From Aerococcus sp. (GTDB lineage: Bacteria > Bacillota > Bacilli > Lactobacillales > Aerococcaceae), in contig JALEMJ010000016.1 in the NCBI GenBank assembly GCA_022768285.1, positions 62,001 through 126,000 of the forward strand: DNA of 64,000 bases, in the 5' to 3' direction. The notes beneath the pieces were generated by a model, which had not been told where the DNA came from, did not search any database, and worked only from the letters and a program-made list of their open reading frames with translations. Position numbers and translations under genes: made by a program. Positions 1 to 9,067 of this stretch are shown here, in pieces; position 1 is the first letter of the stretch, and the number at the start of each line of letters is the position of its first letter.

Positions 1-3
1 CAT
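1..3 (-). CDS. possible start codon of a gene running off the left edge
   Basis: On the minus strand the window ends with ATG, and 8 nt before it is AGAGGAG, a good ribosome binding site (bases 11-17). This looks like the first codon of a leftward gene, but no coding sequence is visible and the product cannot be guessed. Confidence 0.35.
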
Positions 4-401
4 CGTTCTGACTCCTCTTCTTATTTATAATCCATGCTATAAATATCAAAAAGATTGTCCAAGCAAAAAAGGCTCGCCGATCAAAAGTATGCTTAATGAC
101 TTGAAATCTAATTTTCATATTTTTTAATTAGAATGAATGCGTAAAGAGTAGTGAGCCACTTGCTATTATGATCAACTTTAGCGCCATTCATATTTAATTA
201 CTTTCTAGATGATTTTGTGCGTTTTAAGTAAAGTTCACGACTTTATAATAAATTAAATGGTGAATAAAATACAAGAACATCATAAAAGGAAAGAATAAAT
301 TCATTCGGTCTAACATTTTGTTAATAATGATGCATTATTGATTGAAAATCGCTTTATCTCAACATTCTAAGAGCCCATGATGGCTTAAAATGCACAAAAA
401 A
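4..401. other. AT-rich intergenic region
   Basis: About 400 bases between the putative leftward gene start and the tRNA-Arg gene. The stretch is AT-rich. I see no convincing open frame, strong hairpin or repeat. It should hold the promoter of the gene at the left edge. Confidence 0.5.
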
Positions 402-473
402 TACGCTCGTGGGGAGTCGAACCCCAATTATGAGAACCGGAATCTCATGTGATATCCATTACACTACGAGCGC
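402..473 (-). tRNA. tRNA-Arg (anticodon CCG)
   Basis: Read on the minus strand, a 72-nt cloverleaf can be drawn. The acceptor stem is GCGCTCG/CGAGCGT with one G-U pair. The anticodon stem is TGAGA/TCTCA with loop TTCCGGT, giving anticodon CCG, which reads the Arg codon CGG. The T arm is GGGGTTCGACTCCCC. The CCA end is not encoded. It lies just downstream of the tmRNA gene on the same strand and may share its transcript. Confidence 0.93.
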
Positions 474-500
474 ATAAAAATATTTAATTATTTTTAACGA

Positions 501-534
501 CAGGAGATCTAATACTAATTCAATAGATCTCCTG
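501..534 (-). repeat. 10-bp inverted repeat between tmRNA and tRNA-Arg
   Basis: CAGGAGATCT (501-510) pairs perfectly with AGATCTCCTG (525-534) around a 14-nt loop. It sits 6 nt past the tmRNA 3' end on the minus strand. The following bases are AT-rich but lack a clean U run, so it could be a weak terminator or a structure that protects or guides 3' processing of the tmRNA precursor. Confidence 0.55.
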
Positions 535-539
535 CCTAA

Positions 540-902
540 TGGAGCTGAGGGGATTTGAACCCCTGTCCAAACATGCCGGATCGTATAACGTTTACCGCTA
601 TAGTTTACCGATTCGATTTAGCTCACAAAAGGCAGATAAACATACCATTTTTGCTCGCGAATCCGATTAATCTCTTTCCCGGACTCCGGATCGAAGTCCG
701 AAGACGTATCCCACTGCAATAAGACCTGCGACTGACACATGGGCGATACCAGGCAGATCTGACTTAGCTGACTAGGCAGCTAAAGCCAAGTTAGATTGAC
801 TATTTTCGTCAATTAAATTTAAGGTAACGTTCATAACGAAGACGTAACCTCCGAGCAGTGGTTATACTCCGAATCATGCCTGTCGAATCCAATAACAGCC
901 CC
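540..902 (-). ncRNA. ssrA: transfer-messenger RNA (tmRNA)
   Basis: tmRNA rescues stalled ribosomes: it is charged like tRNA-Ala and adds a degradation tag to the nascent chain. The 5' end (GGGGCTGTTATTGGATTCGA, from 902) and the 3' end (GGGTTCAAATCCCCTCAGC, to 540) form the tRNA-like domain. GGGGCTG pairs with CAGCTCC, with one G-U pair. The CCA is not encoded. The tag frame at 810-772 reads DENSQSNLALAA followed by a TAG stop. The ALAA end is the usual signal for ClpXP-type proteases. I place the resume codon at GAC (810-808) because an A lies four bases before it, as in known tmRNAs; this start is inferred. The 363-nt length is typical. Confidence 0.95.
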
Positions 903-920
903 TAAATATGTCAATTAACT

Positions 921-948
921 ATTATATAGGATTGACAAGCAATGTCAA
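921..948 (-). promoter_or_regulatory. sigma-A promoter of ssrA
   Basis: On the minus strand a consensus -35 TTGACA (948-943) and -10 TATAAT (926-921) are 16 bp apart. They end about 18 bp before the mature 5' end of tmRNA. Both hexamers match consensus, as expected for an abundant stable RNA. Confidence 0.85.
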
Positions 949-1052
949 CGGTCACTTTGCTTATGAAAATATTTAGATTGACAACTCCTATTGGTTTAGT
1001 GCTTCTAAATACGTATCTTAATGTTTCTATGCAGTATTTTTGTTAGGAAAGT

Positions 1053-1060
1053 GATATAAT
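1053..1060 (+). promoter_or_regulatory. extended -10 promoter of folT
   Basis: TATAAT at 1055-1060 is preceded by TG plus one base (extended -10). No good -35 box is seen at the usual distance. It would start transcription near 1067, some 20 bp before the riboswitch. Confidence 0.6.
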
Positions 1061-1085
1061 AAGTGCGTTGTTTAGTAAGTTTTAA

Positions 1086-1184
1086 CGATAGAGTAAGGAA
1101 ATTGCGTAAAGTGCTGAATGGATGGGATGTTGCCTTCAGACGAAAAAGCCTGAGCTTTGCGATAATTTCTTGCTTCCGCTTGAC
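1086..1184 (+). promoter_or_regulatory. tetrahydrofolate (THF) riboswitch
   Basis: The leader of folT carries the conserved blocks of the THF riboswitch family: GAGTAAGG, then GCGTAAAGTG, GGGATGTTGCC, GACGAAAAAGCC and, near the end, TTCTTGCTTCCGCT. Order and spacing agree with the folT riboswitches of streptococci and lactobacilli as I remember them. Ligand binding should report reduced folate levels to the folate transporter gene downstream. The boundaries are approximate. Confidence 0.88.
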
Positions 1185-1202
1185 GTTAATTATCACTAGT
1201 AA

Positions 1203-1238
1203 TTCCGTTTAAGCGGAACTCTAAAGAAGGGAGTTCCG
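1203..1238 (+). promoter_or_regulatory. riboswitch expression platform hiding the folT ribosome binding site
   Basis: CGGAACTC (1214-1221) can pair with GAGTTCCG (1231-1238), which locks the Shine-Dalgarno bases AGAAGGGAG of folT into a hairpin. The same CGGAA (1214-1218) can instead pair with TTCCG at 1203-1207, which would free the site. The two hairpins exclude each other and there is no U run, so control appears to act on translation and not on termination. The pairing is seen in sequence; the switch itself is inferred. Confidence 0.7.
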
Positions 1239-1241
1239 ATT

Positions 1242-1784
1242 ATGTCTACATCAAACAACAAACGTTTTCGTTTTACGCCAATGCAAATGGCGTTGGTTGC
1301 ATTATTTATGGCACTTAATATTGTGCTAACCCGCTTTTCTATTCCAATAGGGCAGAATAATCGTATTAGTTTTGGCTTTTTATCTACCGTATTCCTGGGA
1401 TTTTTCTTTGGACCTTGGGTGGCTGGCTTTGCATCAGCAGGGAACGATTTATTAAAATCCTTCTTATTCGGTGCATCAGGAGGTTTCTTCTTCGGTTTCA
1501 CTTTCAACGCGTTCCTCGGTGGCGTATTCTATGGCTTCTTTCTCCATCGCAAAGAAGTCAAATGGTATCATGTGCTGGGTGCTGTGTTGTGCAATACGAT
1601 TATCACGAACATCATTCTTGGAACGCTATGGCTCCATATCATGTACGGCACACCGATGCTCGCATTACTAGCAACTCGCGTGCCTCAGAATATCATTATG
1701 GGTGCTGTTCGCTTTGTTGTAATGTTGATTGTTATTAATATTTCACAATTTCAACCGTATTTCGACAAATACCGTACAGTTTAG
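1242..1784 (+). CDS. folT: folate-specific ECF transporter S component FolT
   Basis: A 180-residue, very hydrophobic protein with about five to six membrane segments. It begins with a short basic N-terminus (residues 1-14) and then the ALVALFMALNIVLTRF helix typical of ECF S components. It should bind folate at the membrane and dock on the shared EcfA-EcfA'-EcfT energising module, which is not encoded here. The folate specificity is supported by the THF riboswitch directly upstream. The ribosome binding site AAGAAGGGAG lies in that leader's hairpin. It is a single-gene unit, convergent with uppP. Confidence 0.9.
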   Translation: MSTSNNKRFRFTPMQMALVALFMALNIVLTRFSIPIGQNNRISFGFLSTVFLGFFFGPWVAGFASAGNDLLKSFLFGASGGFFFGFTFNAFLGGVFYGFFLHRKEVKWYHVLGAVLCNTIITNIILGTLWLHIMYGTPMLALLATRVPQNIIMGAVRFVVMLIVINISQFQPYFDKYRTV

Positions 1785-1814
1785 TTTGATGACTTAAAAA
1801 ATATATAGCACAAA

Positions 1815-1849
1815 AAATACCCAACAGTTCCGTTAACTGTTGGGTATTT
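1815..1849. terminator. terminator between folT and uppP
   Basis: A 15-bp stem AAATACCCAACAGTT / AACTGTTGGGTATTT with a 5-nt loop lies between the convergent genes. The U run is better on the minus strand (TATTTTTTG), so it probably serves uppP best and folT as well. Confidence 0.85.
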
Positions 1850-1887
1850 GACTATATTGGATGTAATAGGCATGGTGATTGTGGAAA

Positions 1888-2739
1888 TTATATCAGTCGA
1901 ATGCTGAAGAAGAGAATCACAATAATTCCGAGCGCAATACGATACCATCCGAATGGTTTAAAGTCGTTCGTTTGGATGAAACGGAGTAAGAACTTGATAG
2001 TTACAACAGAAACAACAAATGCGACTGCGCAGCCGACAGCAAGTAAGAGTAATTCATAGCCAGTGAAATGAAAACCATTGAAGATGACCGCTTTAACGAC
2101 ACGTAAACCGCTGGCACCAAACATAATAGGAATACTCATGAAAAAGCTAAAATCAGCAGCAATCGGACGCGATGTACCGAGGATCATAGCACCTAAGATG
2201 GAAGATCCTGAACGAGACGTCCCTGGAACAATGGATAGCGCTTGAAATACACCGATACCGAGTGCGCGACCATAGCTCAAATCATTCATCGTTTCGACTT
2301 TAGTCGGAAGTTGCGTGCGACGATTTTCGATAATGATGAAGAGAATACCGTAAATAATCAGCGCTGCGGCGACGACCCATGGTGACATCAGGTGCTCATC
2401 CATCCAATCGTCGAGCAAAAAGCCAAAAATAACTGCAGGAATACATCCAACGGCTACTTTAAACCAAGTCTCCCAAGTATCTCTCCGTTCGACTTTTGTC
2501 TTAGAGGGTGAGAAGGGATTCAAACGGTGGAAATAAATGAGGATGACGGCTAAGATCGCACCGAGCTGGATAACAACCAAGAAGATTGCCCAGAATTCCG
2601 GACGAAAATCAATATTCACGAGTTCTTCGAGCAGGATCATATGCCCCGTACTTGAAATCGGCAGCCATTCGGTGATCCCTTCAACGATCCCGAAAAGAAT
2701 CATTTTAATGATATCCATAATCATGATGTTTTTAAACAT
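1888..2739 (-). CDS. uppP: undecaprenyl-diphosphatase UppP (BacA)
   Basis: It removes a phosphate from undecaprenyl pyrophosphate so that the lipid carrier of wall synthesis can be reused; it also gives bacitracin tolerance. The 283-residue membrane protein has the two signature regions: EGITEWLPISSTGH (about 20-33) and PGTSRSG (about 172-178). The first ATG at 2739 sits directly against an AAAGG sequence with no spacing. The ATG four codons later, or the one at residue 7, has a more normal distance to that site and may be the true start. It is followed by the hairpin at 1815-1849. Confidence 0.95.
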   Translation of the reverse strand: MFKNIMIMDIIKMILFGIVEGITEWLPISSTGHMILLEELVNIDFRPEFWAIFLVVIQLGAILAVILIYFHRLNPFSPSKTKVERRDTWETWFKVAVGCIPAVIFGFLLDDWMDEHLMSPWVVAAALIIYGILFIIIENRRTQLPTKVETMNDLSYGRALGIGVFQALSIVPGTSRSGSSILGAMILGTSRPIAADFSFFMSIPIMFGASGLRVVKAVIFNGFHFTGYELLLLAVGCAVAFVVSVVTIKFLLRFIQTNDFKPFGWYRIALGIIVILFFSIRLI

Positions 2740-2759
2740 CCTTTCTATTGCTCTAAATG

Positions 2760-3884
2760 TTAGGATTTAGTACCCCAAAATTGGTAGTAGTCGGTTTTTA
2801 ATGCACCGTTATAAATTTTACGTTTTTTAGTGGCTTTCATTTTATAAAATTTTTCAAAGTTTGCATCAGCTGAGAGGATATATTTACTCCATGTTGGCAT
2901 TTGATTGTAAATGGTTCCCATTTCAGCATATAACTGATGCGCATATTCTTGATCTTTAAGTCGTTCGCCATACGGTGGATTGGCGATGATAATACCGTAC
3001 GTTTTATCGGTCTGAAAATCTGCTACTTGCATTTGCTTGAATTTAATCTGATCTAATACACCAGCTGCTTCAGCATTTGCTTTAGCAATCGCAATCATTT
3101 GATGATCGATGTCACATGCAAGGATATCCATTTTTACGTTATGTTGAATAAAATCACGAGCTTCTTCACGCACGGCTGTATATTCGTTAGAGAAGAGATC
3201 CCAATTTTCCGATATAAAGTGACGATTTAATCCGGGTGCAATACGCATCCCTTTTCGAGCGGCTTCAATCGCAATTGTGCCAGAACCTGTTGTTGGATCG
3301 TAGAGCGGACGATCAGGAAACCAGGTCGTTAGATCGATTAATGCGGCAGCAAGATTCTCTTTGAGCGGTGCAAAGCCTTTACTTTGACGATAGCCGCGTT
3401 TGAATAAGCTATCACCCGTTGTATCTAACGTAACCGTAGCGATATCCTTATTGATACGCACATCGATGGGATAGACTGCACCAGTCTCAGGAAAAAAGCC
3501 AGTATGGTGATAGTAGTGATTTAAACGATCAACTACCGCTTTTTTAGTCATTTTTTGGACAGTCGGTACAGCGTGTAATTTCGATTTAATTGCTTTTCCC
3601 GAAACGGGGAAAGCCGCATCCATCGGCAGAATAGCTTCCCATTCAATTGATTTTATAAATTCATACAGCTCATCAAAACTTAATACTTCAGCTTTTCCCA
3701 TGACAATCTTGACACGGTCTGCCGTTCTCAGCCATAAATTGGTACGAGCGATATCAGATAGCTCGCCTTCAAAATATATTCGTCCGTTAGCATTTTTAGG
3801 TTGGTAGCCCATTTTTTTAAGTTCACGATTTACGGTAGATTCAATACCAGCAGCACAGGTTGCCACTAATTGAAAAGTTGTCAT
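2760..3884 (-). CDS. THUMP-domain class I rRNA methyltransferase (RlmL/YpsC type)
   Basis: A 374-residue RNA guanine-N2 methyltransferase, probably acting on 23S rRNA. The N-terminal part (about 1-155) is a ferredoxin-like plus THUMP RNA-binding module. The C-terminal Rossmann domain has the SAM-binding motif DPTTGSGT (196-203) and the catalytic NPPY (302-305), typical of N2-guanine or N6-adenine modification. It corresponds to YpsC of Bacillus and to the RlmL half of the Escherichia coli fusion protein. In other Firmicutes this gene also sits next to rnpB and gpsB. The exact target base cannot be read from sequence. Confidence 0.88.
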   Translation of the reverse strand: MTTFQLVATCAAGIESTVNRELKKMGYQPKNANGRIYFEGELSDIARTNLWLRTADRVKIVMGKAEVLSFDELYEFIKSIEWEAILPMDAAFPVSGKAIKSKLHAVPTVQKMTKKAVVDRLNHYYHHTGFFPETGAVYPIDVRINKDIATVTLDTTGDSLFKRGYRQSKGFAPLKENLAAALIDLTTWFPDRPLYDPTTGSGTIAIEAARKGMRIAPGLNRHFISENWDLFSNEYTAVREEARDFIQHNVKMDILACDIDHQMIAIAKANAEAAGVLDQIKFKQMQVADFQTDKTYGIIIANPPYGERLKDQEYAHQLYAEMGTIYNQMPTWSKYILSADANFEKFYKMKATKKRKIYNGALKTDYYQFWGTKS

Positions 3885-3920
3885 ATTTATCCCACCTTTT
3901 TAGTGCAAATAATAAATGAT

Positions 3921-3950
3921 AAAAATAAAAGGGAGGTACTAAGACCTCCC
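3921..3950 (-). terminator. rnpB terminator
   Basis: On the minus strand the perfect stem GGGAGGT/ACCTCCC (3950-3931) is followed by TTTTATTTTTATC, directly after the RNase P RNA. Confidence 0.88.
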
Positions 3951-4345
3951 GCTGCCACTGTAAATTTCTGTAAGCCATGTTCTGTCTCCAGAATTACCGG
4001 CAGAGCCATTCTGGAGGGTAATCATCTGTCTATTTGAGCTAAATGCTCAAACCTCAAAGGTTGGTTCATTTCCTACATACTTTGAGTGCCCTTACCAATG
4101 TTTAGGTTGCTCTCTCGAGGGGTTTACCGCGTTCCACTTCTATGATTTCCCATAGAACTTCGTCACTGTGGCACTTTTCAGAGTTACTAGAGCTTGGGAT
4201 AACCTTTAGCCCGGTCACTCGCCATCAAAGCCTTTGCTTATTGTTTCGCAAAGCACGAACACTACAGACATCTCAGCCTGTGAGAGCATGGACTTTCCTC
4301 AGGCAAGAAATATTGCCCGCGATTACCCGAAATCTACATGTACGC
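3951..4345 (-). ncRNA. rnpB: RNase P RNA, type B
   Basis: The catalytic RNA of RNase P, which trims tRNA 5' leaders. The minus strand shows the universal core block GAGGAAAGTCCATGCTC near the 5' end (around 4300) and the matching 3' core near ACAGAAATTTACAG. The outer helix P1 can be drawn from GTAGATTTC (5' side, about 4337-4329) with GAAATTTAC (3' side, about 3967-3959). At about 395 nt it has the size of the Bacillus type. The ends are approximate, set by P1 and by the promoter and terminator. A rightward open frame at 4142-4447 is only a shadow of this RNA. Confidence 0.95.
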
Positions 4346-4350
4346 ACGTT

Positions 4351-4379
4351 ATTATACACAACGCATAGTGACTTGAAAA
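4351..4379 (-). promoter_or_regulatory. rnpB promoter
   Basis: On the minus strand TATAAT (4356-4351) is preceded, 17 bp away, by TTTTCA (4379-4374), a partial -35 box. Transcription would begin near 4344. The promoter lies in the end of gpsB, whose stop codon is at 4384-4382. Confidence 0.65.
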
Positions 4380-4381
4380 GA

Positions 4382-4777
4382 CTAGCCGCGATAAATTTGT
4401 GTTTCTTCACCATCATTTTCGACCACATCTGGTGTATCGACTGCTGAATCGTGTGCTTCTTCGTTAGTCTGATGATTTGTTACACCATATACGGTTTTCT
4501 CTAATCGAGACAGCCGCTTGATGATATCGTAGTTTGTTGTTGAGGCTACGCGTTCGCTATCGCTATTTTCCGTATTTCCTTGTGATTTACTGCGTTCTAA
4601 TTTTTGTTTTAAGCGCTCGTTTTGCGTTTTTAGGTAAGCAATTTCGCGGTCATACGACTCATAATCACGAATAATTAGGTTCAGGAATTCATCCACTTCT
4701 TGCGTGTTGAATCCTCTGAGCGCTGGTTTAAATTCTTTCTGTAAGATATCCTTTGATGTTAAATTACGATTTGACAT
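4382..4777 (-). CDS. gpsB: cell cycle protein GpsB
   Basis: A 131-residue division/elongation adaptor of the DivIVA family that links penicillin-binding proteins to the septum. The N-terminal half (about 1-70) holds the DivIVA-like lipid-binding fold with the conserved FNTQEVDEFLNLI segment and then a coiled coil (YDREIAYLKTQNERLKQKLE). A Ser/Asn-rich linker leads to the small C-terminal helical domain (IIKRLSRLEKTVYG), used for hexamer formation. The acidic tail after it is unremarkable. The start has GGGGTG 9-10 nt upstream. A TATAAT with TG extension lies at 4818-4813. Confidence 0.95.
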   Translation of the reverse strand: MSNRNLTSKDILQKEFKPALRGFNTQEVDEFLNLIIRDYESYDREIAYLKTQNERLKQKLERSKSQGNTENSDSERVASTTNYDIIKRLSRLEKTVYGVTNHQTNEEAHDSAVDTPDVVENDGEETQIYRG

Positions 4778-4812
4778 ATGTACACCCCAATTAAAAGACT
4801 TTCATAAGTGCG

Positions 4813-4821
4813 ATTATATCA
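4813..4821 (-). promoter_or_regulatory. extended -10 promoter of gpsB
   Basis: On the minus strand TATAAT (4818-4813) follows TG plus one base. No convincing -35 box is seen. Confidence 0.5.
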
Positions 4822-4935
4822 TATTGATAAGTGAACGTTTAAGTGATATTCACAGAGATTAACGTTTTACTGTCATGCGTATTGTGGGAAAATAAGTTAT
4901 ACTAAAAGCGTTATTCACTAGAATGGAGGGACACC

Positions 4936-5418
4936 ATGCAGATCAATTTATACGATTATTTGGAAAAGAAAATGTCAAAAGATATTTGGCAATCAGAGTG
5001 GCGCATCATTGAGGACGAACGTGTAGAAGAAATTACGATCCAATTATTCTTACCATTAAAAGATGTTTTAGCAGAGGCAGAGTTAGCCGACTTCGAACAA
5101 CATACGGTTGACGCTTCCTCCTCTTATATGCTGCAGGCGCAATTCAATCCCGTGGTAACAGGGGATGCAAATGTTGATGGCTATTACTATTTTGCACCGC
5201 AAATGTACGATGGTGAGTTTATGAAGACAAATATCGATATCATTTTAGAAGCGCTCCATCAATTAGAAGTATCGGCCGTGTCACAATTGCGTGATATGGC
5301 AAAGGGCGAACGTGAGTCATTGTACTTACCATGGCCAACAAATTTTGAAACATCGCGGATTGATACGCTCAAGTCAGCCGGGCGCTTTGAAGCGATTCCG
5401 GTACGGAGAAACCACTGA
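4936..5418 (+). CDS. DUF3013 family protein
   Basis: A 160-residue soluble, acidic protein of unknown function. The family is found mainly in Lactobacillales, where it commonly precedes prmA, as here; its stop codon overlaps the prmA start (TGATG). No enzyme motif, signal peptide or membrane segment is visible. Aromatic residues cluster around 80-90 (GYYYFAPQMYDGEF). The start ATG has GGAGGGA upstream. The tight coupling suggests a link to translation or to PrmA, but this is only context. Confidence 0.8.
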   Translation: MQINLYDYLEKKMSKDIWQSEWRIIEDERVEEITIQLFLPLKDVLAEAELADFEQHTVDASSSYMLQAQFNPVVTGDANVDGYYYFAPQMYDGEFMKTNIDIILEALHQLEVSAVSQLRDMAKGERESLYLPWPTNFETSRIDTLKSAGRFEAIPVRRNH

Positions 5419-6290
5419 TGACCAACTGTTACGAAGTAAATATTGATACGTCAGCAGCACAGGCGGACTTTATCGGTGATTTGCTTATGGGGATGGGCTC
5501 ACTCGGTGTATCGTTATCTCCCCATACTGGTGATGAACGCCTAATGCGTGTGTCTGCATATTTTCCGATAGCAGAAGATCCTGAAACATTATCGACACAT
5601 TTGTCACACCAATTAACGACTGCTGGCGCTGACCATCAACAATTCAAACTGACGATCAAGGTCATCGGTGAATCGGATTGGCAGAATCAGTGGAAAGCCT
5701 ATTATCATACGCAAAATGTTACACGTTGGTTGACTATTGTCCCTGAGTGGGAACATGTTGAAAATGCCGACCGTTTAACCGTACATCTCGATCCAGAGGT
5801 TACTTTTGGAACGGGGTATCATCCGACAACGCGACTAGCACTAAGCCTGCTGGGTGATGAATTATCATCGGGAGATACTTTAATAGATGTCGGCACAGGG
5901 TCTGGCATTCTGGCGATCACTGCGGACCTTCTGGGGGCCTCTCACGTCTACGCGTTCGATAATGACCCCGCATGTGAACAGGCTGTAGCACATAATTTAG
6001 CGCTCAATCCTAAAGCGACACATGTAACTTTTCAAGTAAAAGATATGCTCAATAATGTATCAGAAACAGCTGACATTATTGTTGCGAATATACTTTCGGA
6101 AGTGTTGTTACAACTTATTCCGCAAGTTGATGTACATCTCAATCCAGGTGGCAAGTTAATTCTTTCCGGAATTTATTATGACCAATACGAAGTGATTGCG
6201 CAGGAGTTGAAAGATTATGGGTTTGAGATTATTGAATCGCGAAAACGCGGCGCTTGGTATGCATTACTTGCTACGCGACACGAGGGTTGA
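5418..6290 (+). CDS. prmA: ribosomal protein L11 methyltransferase PrmA
   Basis: It methylates lysines and the N-terminus of ribosomal protein L11 with S-adenosylmethionine. The 290-residue chain has an N-terminal substrate-binding domain (about 1-100) and a Rossmann methyltransferase domain with GTGYHPTT (131-138) and the SAM motif IDVGTGSG (156-163). VANILSEVL near 222-230 is the NI-type catalytic loop. It is slightly shorter than the usual 310-315 residues. Translation is coupled to the upstream DUF3013 gene by a one-base overlap. Confidence 0.94.
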   Translation: MTNCYEVNIDTSAAQADFIGDLLMGMGSLGVSLSPHTGDERLMRVSAYFPIAEDPETLSTHLSHQLTTAGADHQQFKLTIKVIGESDWQNQWKAYYHTQNVTRWLTIVPEWEHVENADRLTVHLDPEVTFGTGYHPTTRLALSLLGDELSSGDTLIDVGTGSGILAITADLLGASHVYAFDNDPACEQAVAHNLALNPKATHVTFQVKDMLNNVSETADIIVANILSEVLLQLIPQVDVHLNPGGKLILSGIYYDQYEVIAQELKDYGFEIIESRKRGAWYALLATRHEG

Positions 6291-6357
6291 TTGTTAAAGA
6301 GATAGAATTGCGCTAAAATTATAAAAGATATTAATTAAGGAATAGGGGGAGTGCGCA

Positions 6358-8589
6358 ATGTCTGATATACCAAATAAAACAGAGGCAGAAGTAATCGCGC
6401 GCTGTGCAGAATACATGCCTGAGGAAAAGTTGGAGGTTGTGAAAAAAGCGGCACGGGTCGCTAAACGCGCGCACCGTGATCAGCGCCGAAAATCAGGCGA
6501 ACCCTATTATATACATCCTATACAGGTTGCCGGTATTTTAGCAGATTTAAAAATGGATTATGAGACCGTTGCTTCGGGTTTTCTGCACGATGTGGTTGAA
6601 GATACCGGGTTTACACTCGAGGATATCGAATATCTTTTTAATCCAACCATTCGGCATATTGTCGATGGTGTAACCAAATTGGGAAAAGTCAAATACCGTT
6701 CAAAGGAAGAGCAACAGGCTGAGAATCACCGTAAAATGCTTTTAGCTATGGCTAATGATCTGCGCGTTATTATGGTCAAATTGGCTGACCGATTGCACAA
6801 TATGCGTACGTTACAGTTCCATCGGCGTGAAAAACAGATAGAAATTTCTACAGAAACCCTGGAAATTTATGCGCAGTTAGCGGATCGCTTAGGGATTAGT
6901 CAAATTAAGTGGGAGTTAGAGGATACGGCGTTACGATATATCAATCCCGAAGAATACTACCGCATTGCCCATCTAATGAACTCGAGACGCGAAGACCGCG
7001 AACGCTTTATTTCGCAGACAATCGATGCCATGAAGACGTTTATCGACGAGTCAGTCAGCGGTGATTATGAGATTTATGGGCGACCGAAACATATTTATTC
7101 TGTGTACAAAAAAATGAAAAGCCAACACAAAAGTTTTGAGGATATCTATGACTTGTTGGCAATTCGTGTGCTCGTACCGACCTTGAAAGATTGTTACGCG
7201 GTTCTAGGTGTGGCACATACACATTGGCGTCCTTTACCGAATCGATTTAAAGATTATATTGCCATGCCTAAAGCAAATGGCTATCAGTCATTGCATACGA
7301 CTGTCCTCGGTCTGAATGGGACGCCTGTAGAGATTCAAATACGGACATTTGAAATGCACGAAGTGGCGGAATACGGCATTGCCGCGCACTGGGCATATAA
7401 ACAGGGACAAACAGATAAAGTTGAGAAGGACGAACTTGCTTCCCAGCTCGAATGGTTCAATCAAATTGAGGACTTACAGTCGGATAGTACGAGTGCTACG
7501 GATTTCATGGAGAGTGTCAAAGAGGATATCTTCAAAGATAAGGTATATGTTTTCACACCAAAAGGAGACGTCCATGAGTTGCCTGCAGGATCCGTGCCCT
7601 TAGACTTTGCCTATGCTATTCATTCAGAAGTCGGTAACAGCACAATTGGTGCAAAAGTTAACGGAAAAATTGTGCCACTATCCCATAAACTTAAGAATGG
7701 CGATATTGTCGAGGTTATGACAGCTAAAAATTCAGCTGGTCCGAGTCGCGACTGGGTGCATTTGGTAGCTTCAAATAAAGCTAAAAACAAAATTCGGCGC
7801 TACTTTAAGGTTAAAGATCGCGAGAAAAACATTGAAATCGGTGAGCATGCGATTATTGAACAATTGAATGACATTGGTTTGTCATTGAATGAAGCACTGA
7901 ATAAGCGTACGCGTCAAGATTTGCTATCACGTTTCAACTTCAAATCTATGGAAGATCTCTATGCAGCGGTGGGTTTTAATGAACTATCGGCACATGCAGT
8001 TGCCTATCGGTTAAAACGGCTGGTTCGTCCATCGAAAGATGATGTCACACCAGTGTCTGAAGTGTCTGATCAGGTGACGGAAACTGGCGGCAATCCGCAT
8101 CTGACTCGTGTTGAGCCGATGCATATTAAGCACAATAATGGTGTGATTGTTGAAGGAGTCGATAATTTATTATTCCGCTTAGCGAAATGTTGTAGTCCTG
8201 TACCTGGTGATGAAATCATCGGATACATTACCAAGGGGCGTGGCATTACAGTTCACCGTAAAGACTGTCCGAATGTACAGTTAGATGAAACAGCTGATCA
8301 GGATCGCTTACTGCCGGTCGATTGGGAAAACGAAGCTAGCCAAGATAATAAGCACTATGAAGTTGGTATTGAGATTAATGCATTTGATCGCCACGGCATT
8401 GTTAATGATGTCCTCGAGGTTATGTCGCCGTTGACAGAACATGTGACCAATCTCAATGCGACCACCAATCATAAGACGAATACGGTAACAGTGAAGTTGC
8501 GGTTTTTTGTGCGCGATACGGCCCAATTAAATCGCATCGCTGCTAAATTAAAAGAAATTCCGGATGTCGATCAAGTGAAGCGCCTATAA
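6358..8589 (+). CDS. rel: bifunctional (p)ppGpp synthetase/hydrolase Rel
   Basis: It makes and degrades the alarmone (p)ppGpp in the stringent response. The domains run in the normal order over 743 residues: HD hydrolase (about 25-200, with H53 and the H77-D78 pair in HDVVED), synthetase (about 230-350), TGS (about 390-455), helical/zinc-finger region with [10 protein letters not shown] (about 610-620), and a C-terminal ACT domain (about 665-740). Both enzymatic domains look intact, as expected for the single long Rel of Firmicutes. The ATG has GGGGGAGTG upstream. dtd follows 17 bp later, a classic pairing. Confidence 0.96.
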   Translation: MSDIPNKTEAEVIARCAEYMPEEKLEVVKKAARVAKRAHRDQRRKSGEPYYIHPIQVAGILADLKMDYETVASGFLHDVVEDTGFTLEDIEYLFNPTIRHIVDGVTKLGKVKYRSKEEQQAENHRKMLLAMANDLRVIMVKLADRLHNMRTLQFHRREKQIEISTETLEIYAQLADRLGISQIKWELEDTALRYINPEEYYRIAHLMNSRREDRERFISQTIDAMKTFIDESVSGDYEIYGRPKHIYSVYKKMKSQHKSFEDIYDLLAIRVLVPTLKDCYAVLGVAHTHWRPLPNRFKDYIAMPKANGYQSLHTTVLGLNGTPVEIQIRTFEMHEVAEYGIAAHWAYKQGQTDKVEKDELASQLEWFNQIEDLQSDSTSATDFMESVKEDIFKDKVYVFTPKGDVHELPAGSVPLDFAYAIHSEVGNSTIGAKVNGKIVPLSHKLKNGDIVEVMTAKNSAGPSRDWVHLVASNKAKNKIRRYFKVKDREKNIEIGEHAIIEQLNDIGLSLNEALNKRTRQDLLSRFNFKSMEDLYAAVGFNELSAHAVAYRLKRLVRPSKDDVTPVSEVSDQVTETGGNPHLTRVEPMHIKHNNGVIVEGVDNLLFRLAKCCSPVPGDEIIGYITKGRGITVHRKDCPNVQLDETADQDRLLPVDWENEASQDNKHYEVGIEINAFDRHGIVNDVLEVMSPLTEHVTNLNATTNHKTNTVTVKLRFFVRDTAQLNRIAAKLKEIPDVDQVKRL

Positions 8590-8606
8590 TTGAGGAGGAC
8601 TTTGCA

Positions 8607-9056
8607 TTGAAGGTTATATTGCAGAGAGTGACAGAAGCTTCAGTGGCAATCGATCAACAGATTGTCGGATCGATTGGCCTTGGCTTCATGTTGTTGGTCG
8701 GAATAGCACCGAATGACACTGAAGAAGATGTTAAATATGTTGCACGTAAGGTTGCTAAAATGCGTATCTTTGATGACGAAGAGGGAAAAATGAATCTCTC
8801 ACTAGACCAAGTTGGCGGTCAAATATTATCCATTTCCCAATTCACGTTGTTTGCGGATACGCGTAAAGGCAATCGCCCTAGCTTCACGGATGCAGCTTCT
8901 CCTGATATTGGTGAGACGTATTATCAATTGTTTAATCGCGAATTACAAGAAGTTTATGGACTCGATGTTGAAACGGGGCGGTTCGGTGCTGATATGGCAG
9001 TATCGCTAGTCAATGACGGCCCTGTCACAATTATTGTCGATAGTAAAGACAGATAA
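8607..9056 (+). CDS. dtd: D-aminoacyl-tRNA deacylase
   Basis: It removes D-amino acids, and mischarged glycine, from tRNAs. The 149-residue protein has the conserved motifs [19 protein letters not shown] (about 75-93) and the C-terminal GAD-(x)[10 protein letters not shown] segment (about 127-141) that form the active site across the dimer. The start is TTG at 8607, supported by GAGGAGG 8 nt upstream and by the family N-terminus MKVILQRV. It is the last gene of the rel operon. Confidence 0.95.
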   Translation: MKVILQRVTEASVAIDQQIVGSIGLGFMLLVGIAPNDTEEDVKYVARKVAKMRIFDDEEGKMNLSLDQVGGQILSISQFTLFADTRKGNRPSFTDAASPDIGETYYQLFNRELQEVYGLDVETGRFGADMAVSLVNDGPVTIIVDSKDR

Positions 9057-9067
9057 ATAGCAATCCA

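Noticed and set aside
4142..4447. Rightward open frame of 101 codons
   Set aside because: It lies over RNase P RNA and the end of gpsB on the opposite strand; no ribosome binding site and no family-like sequence.
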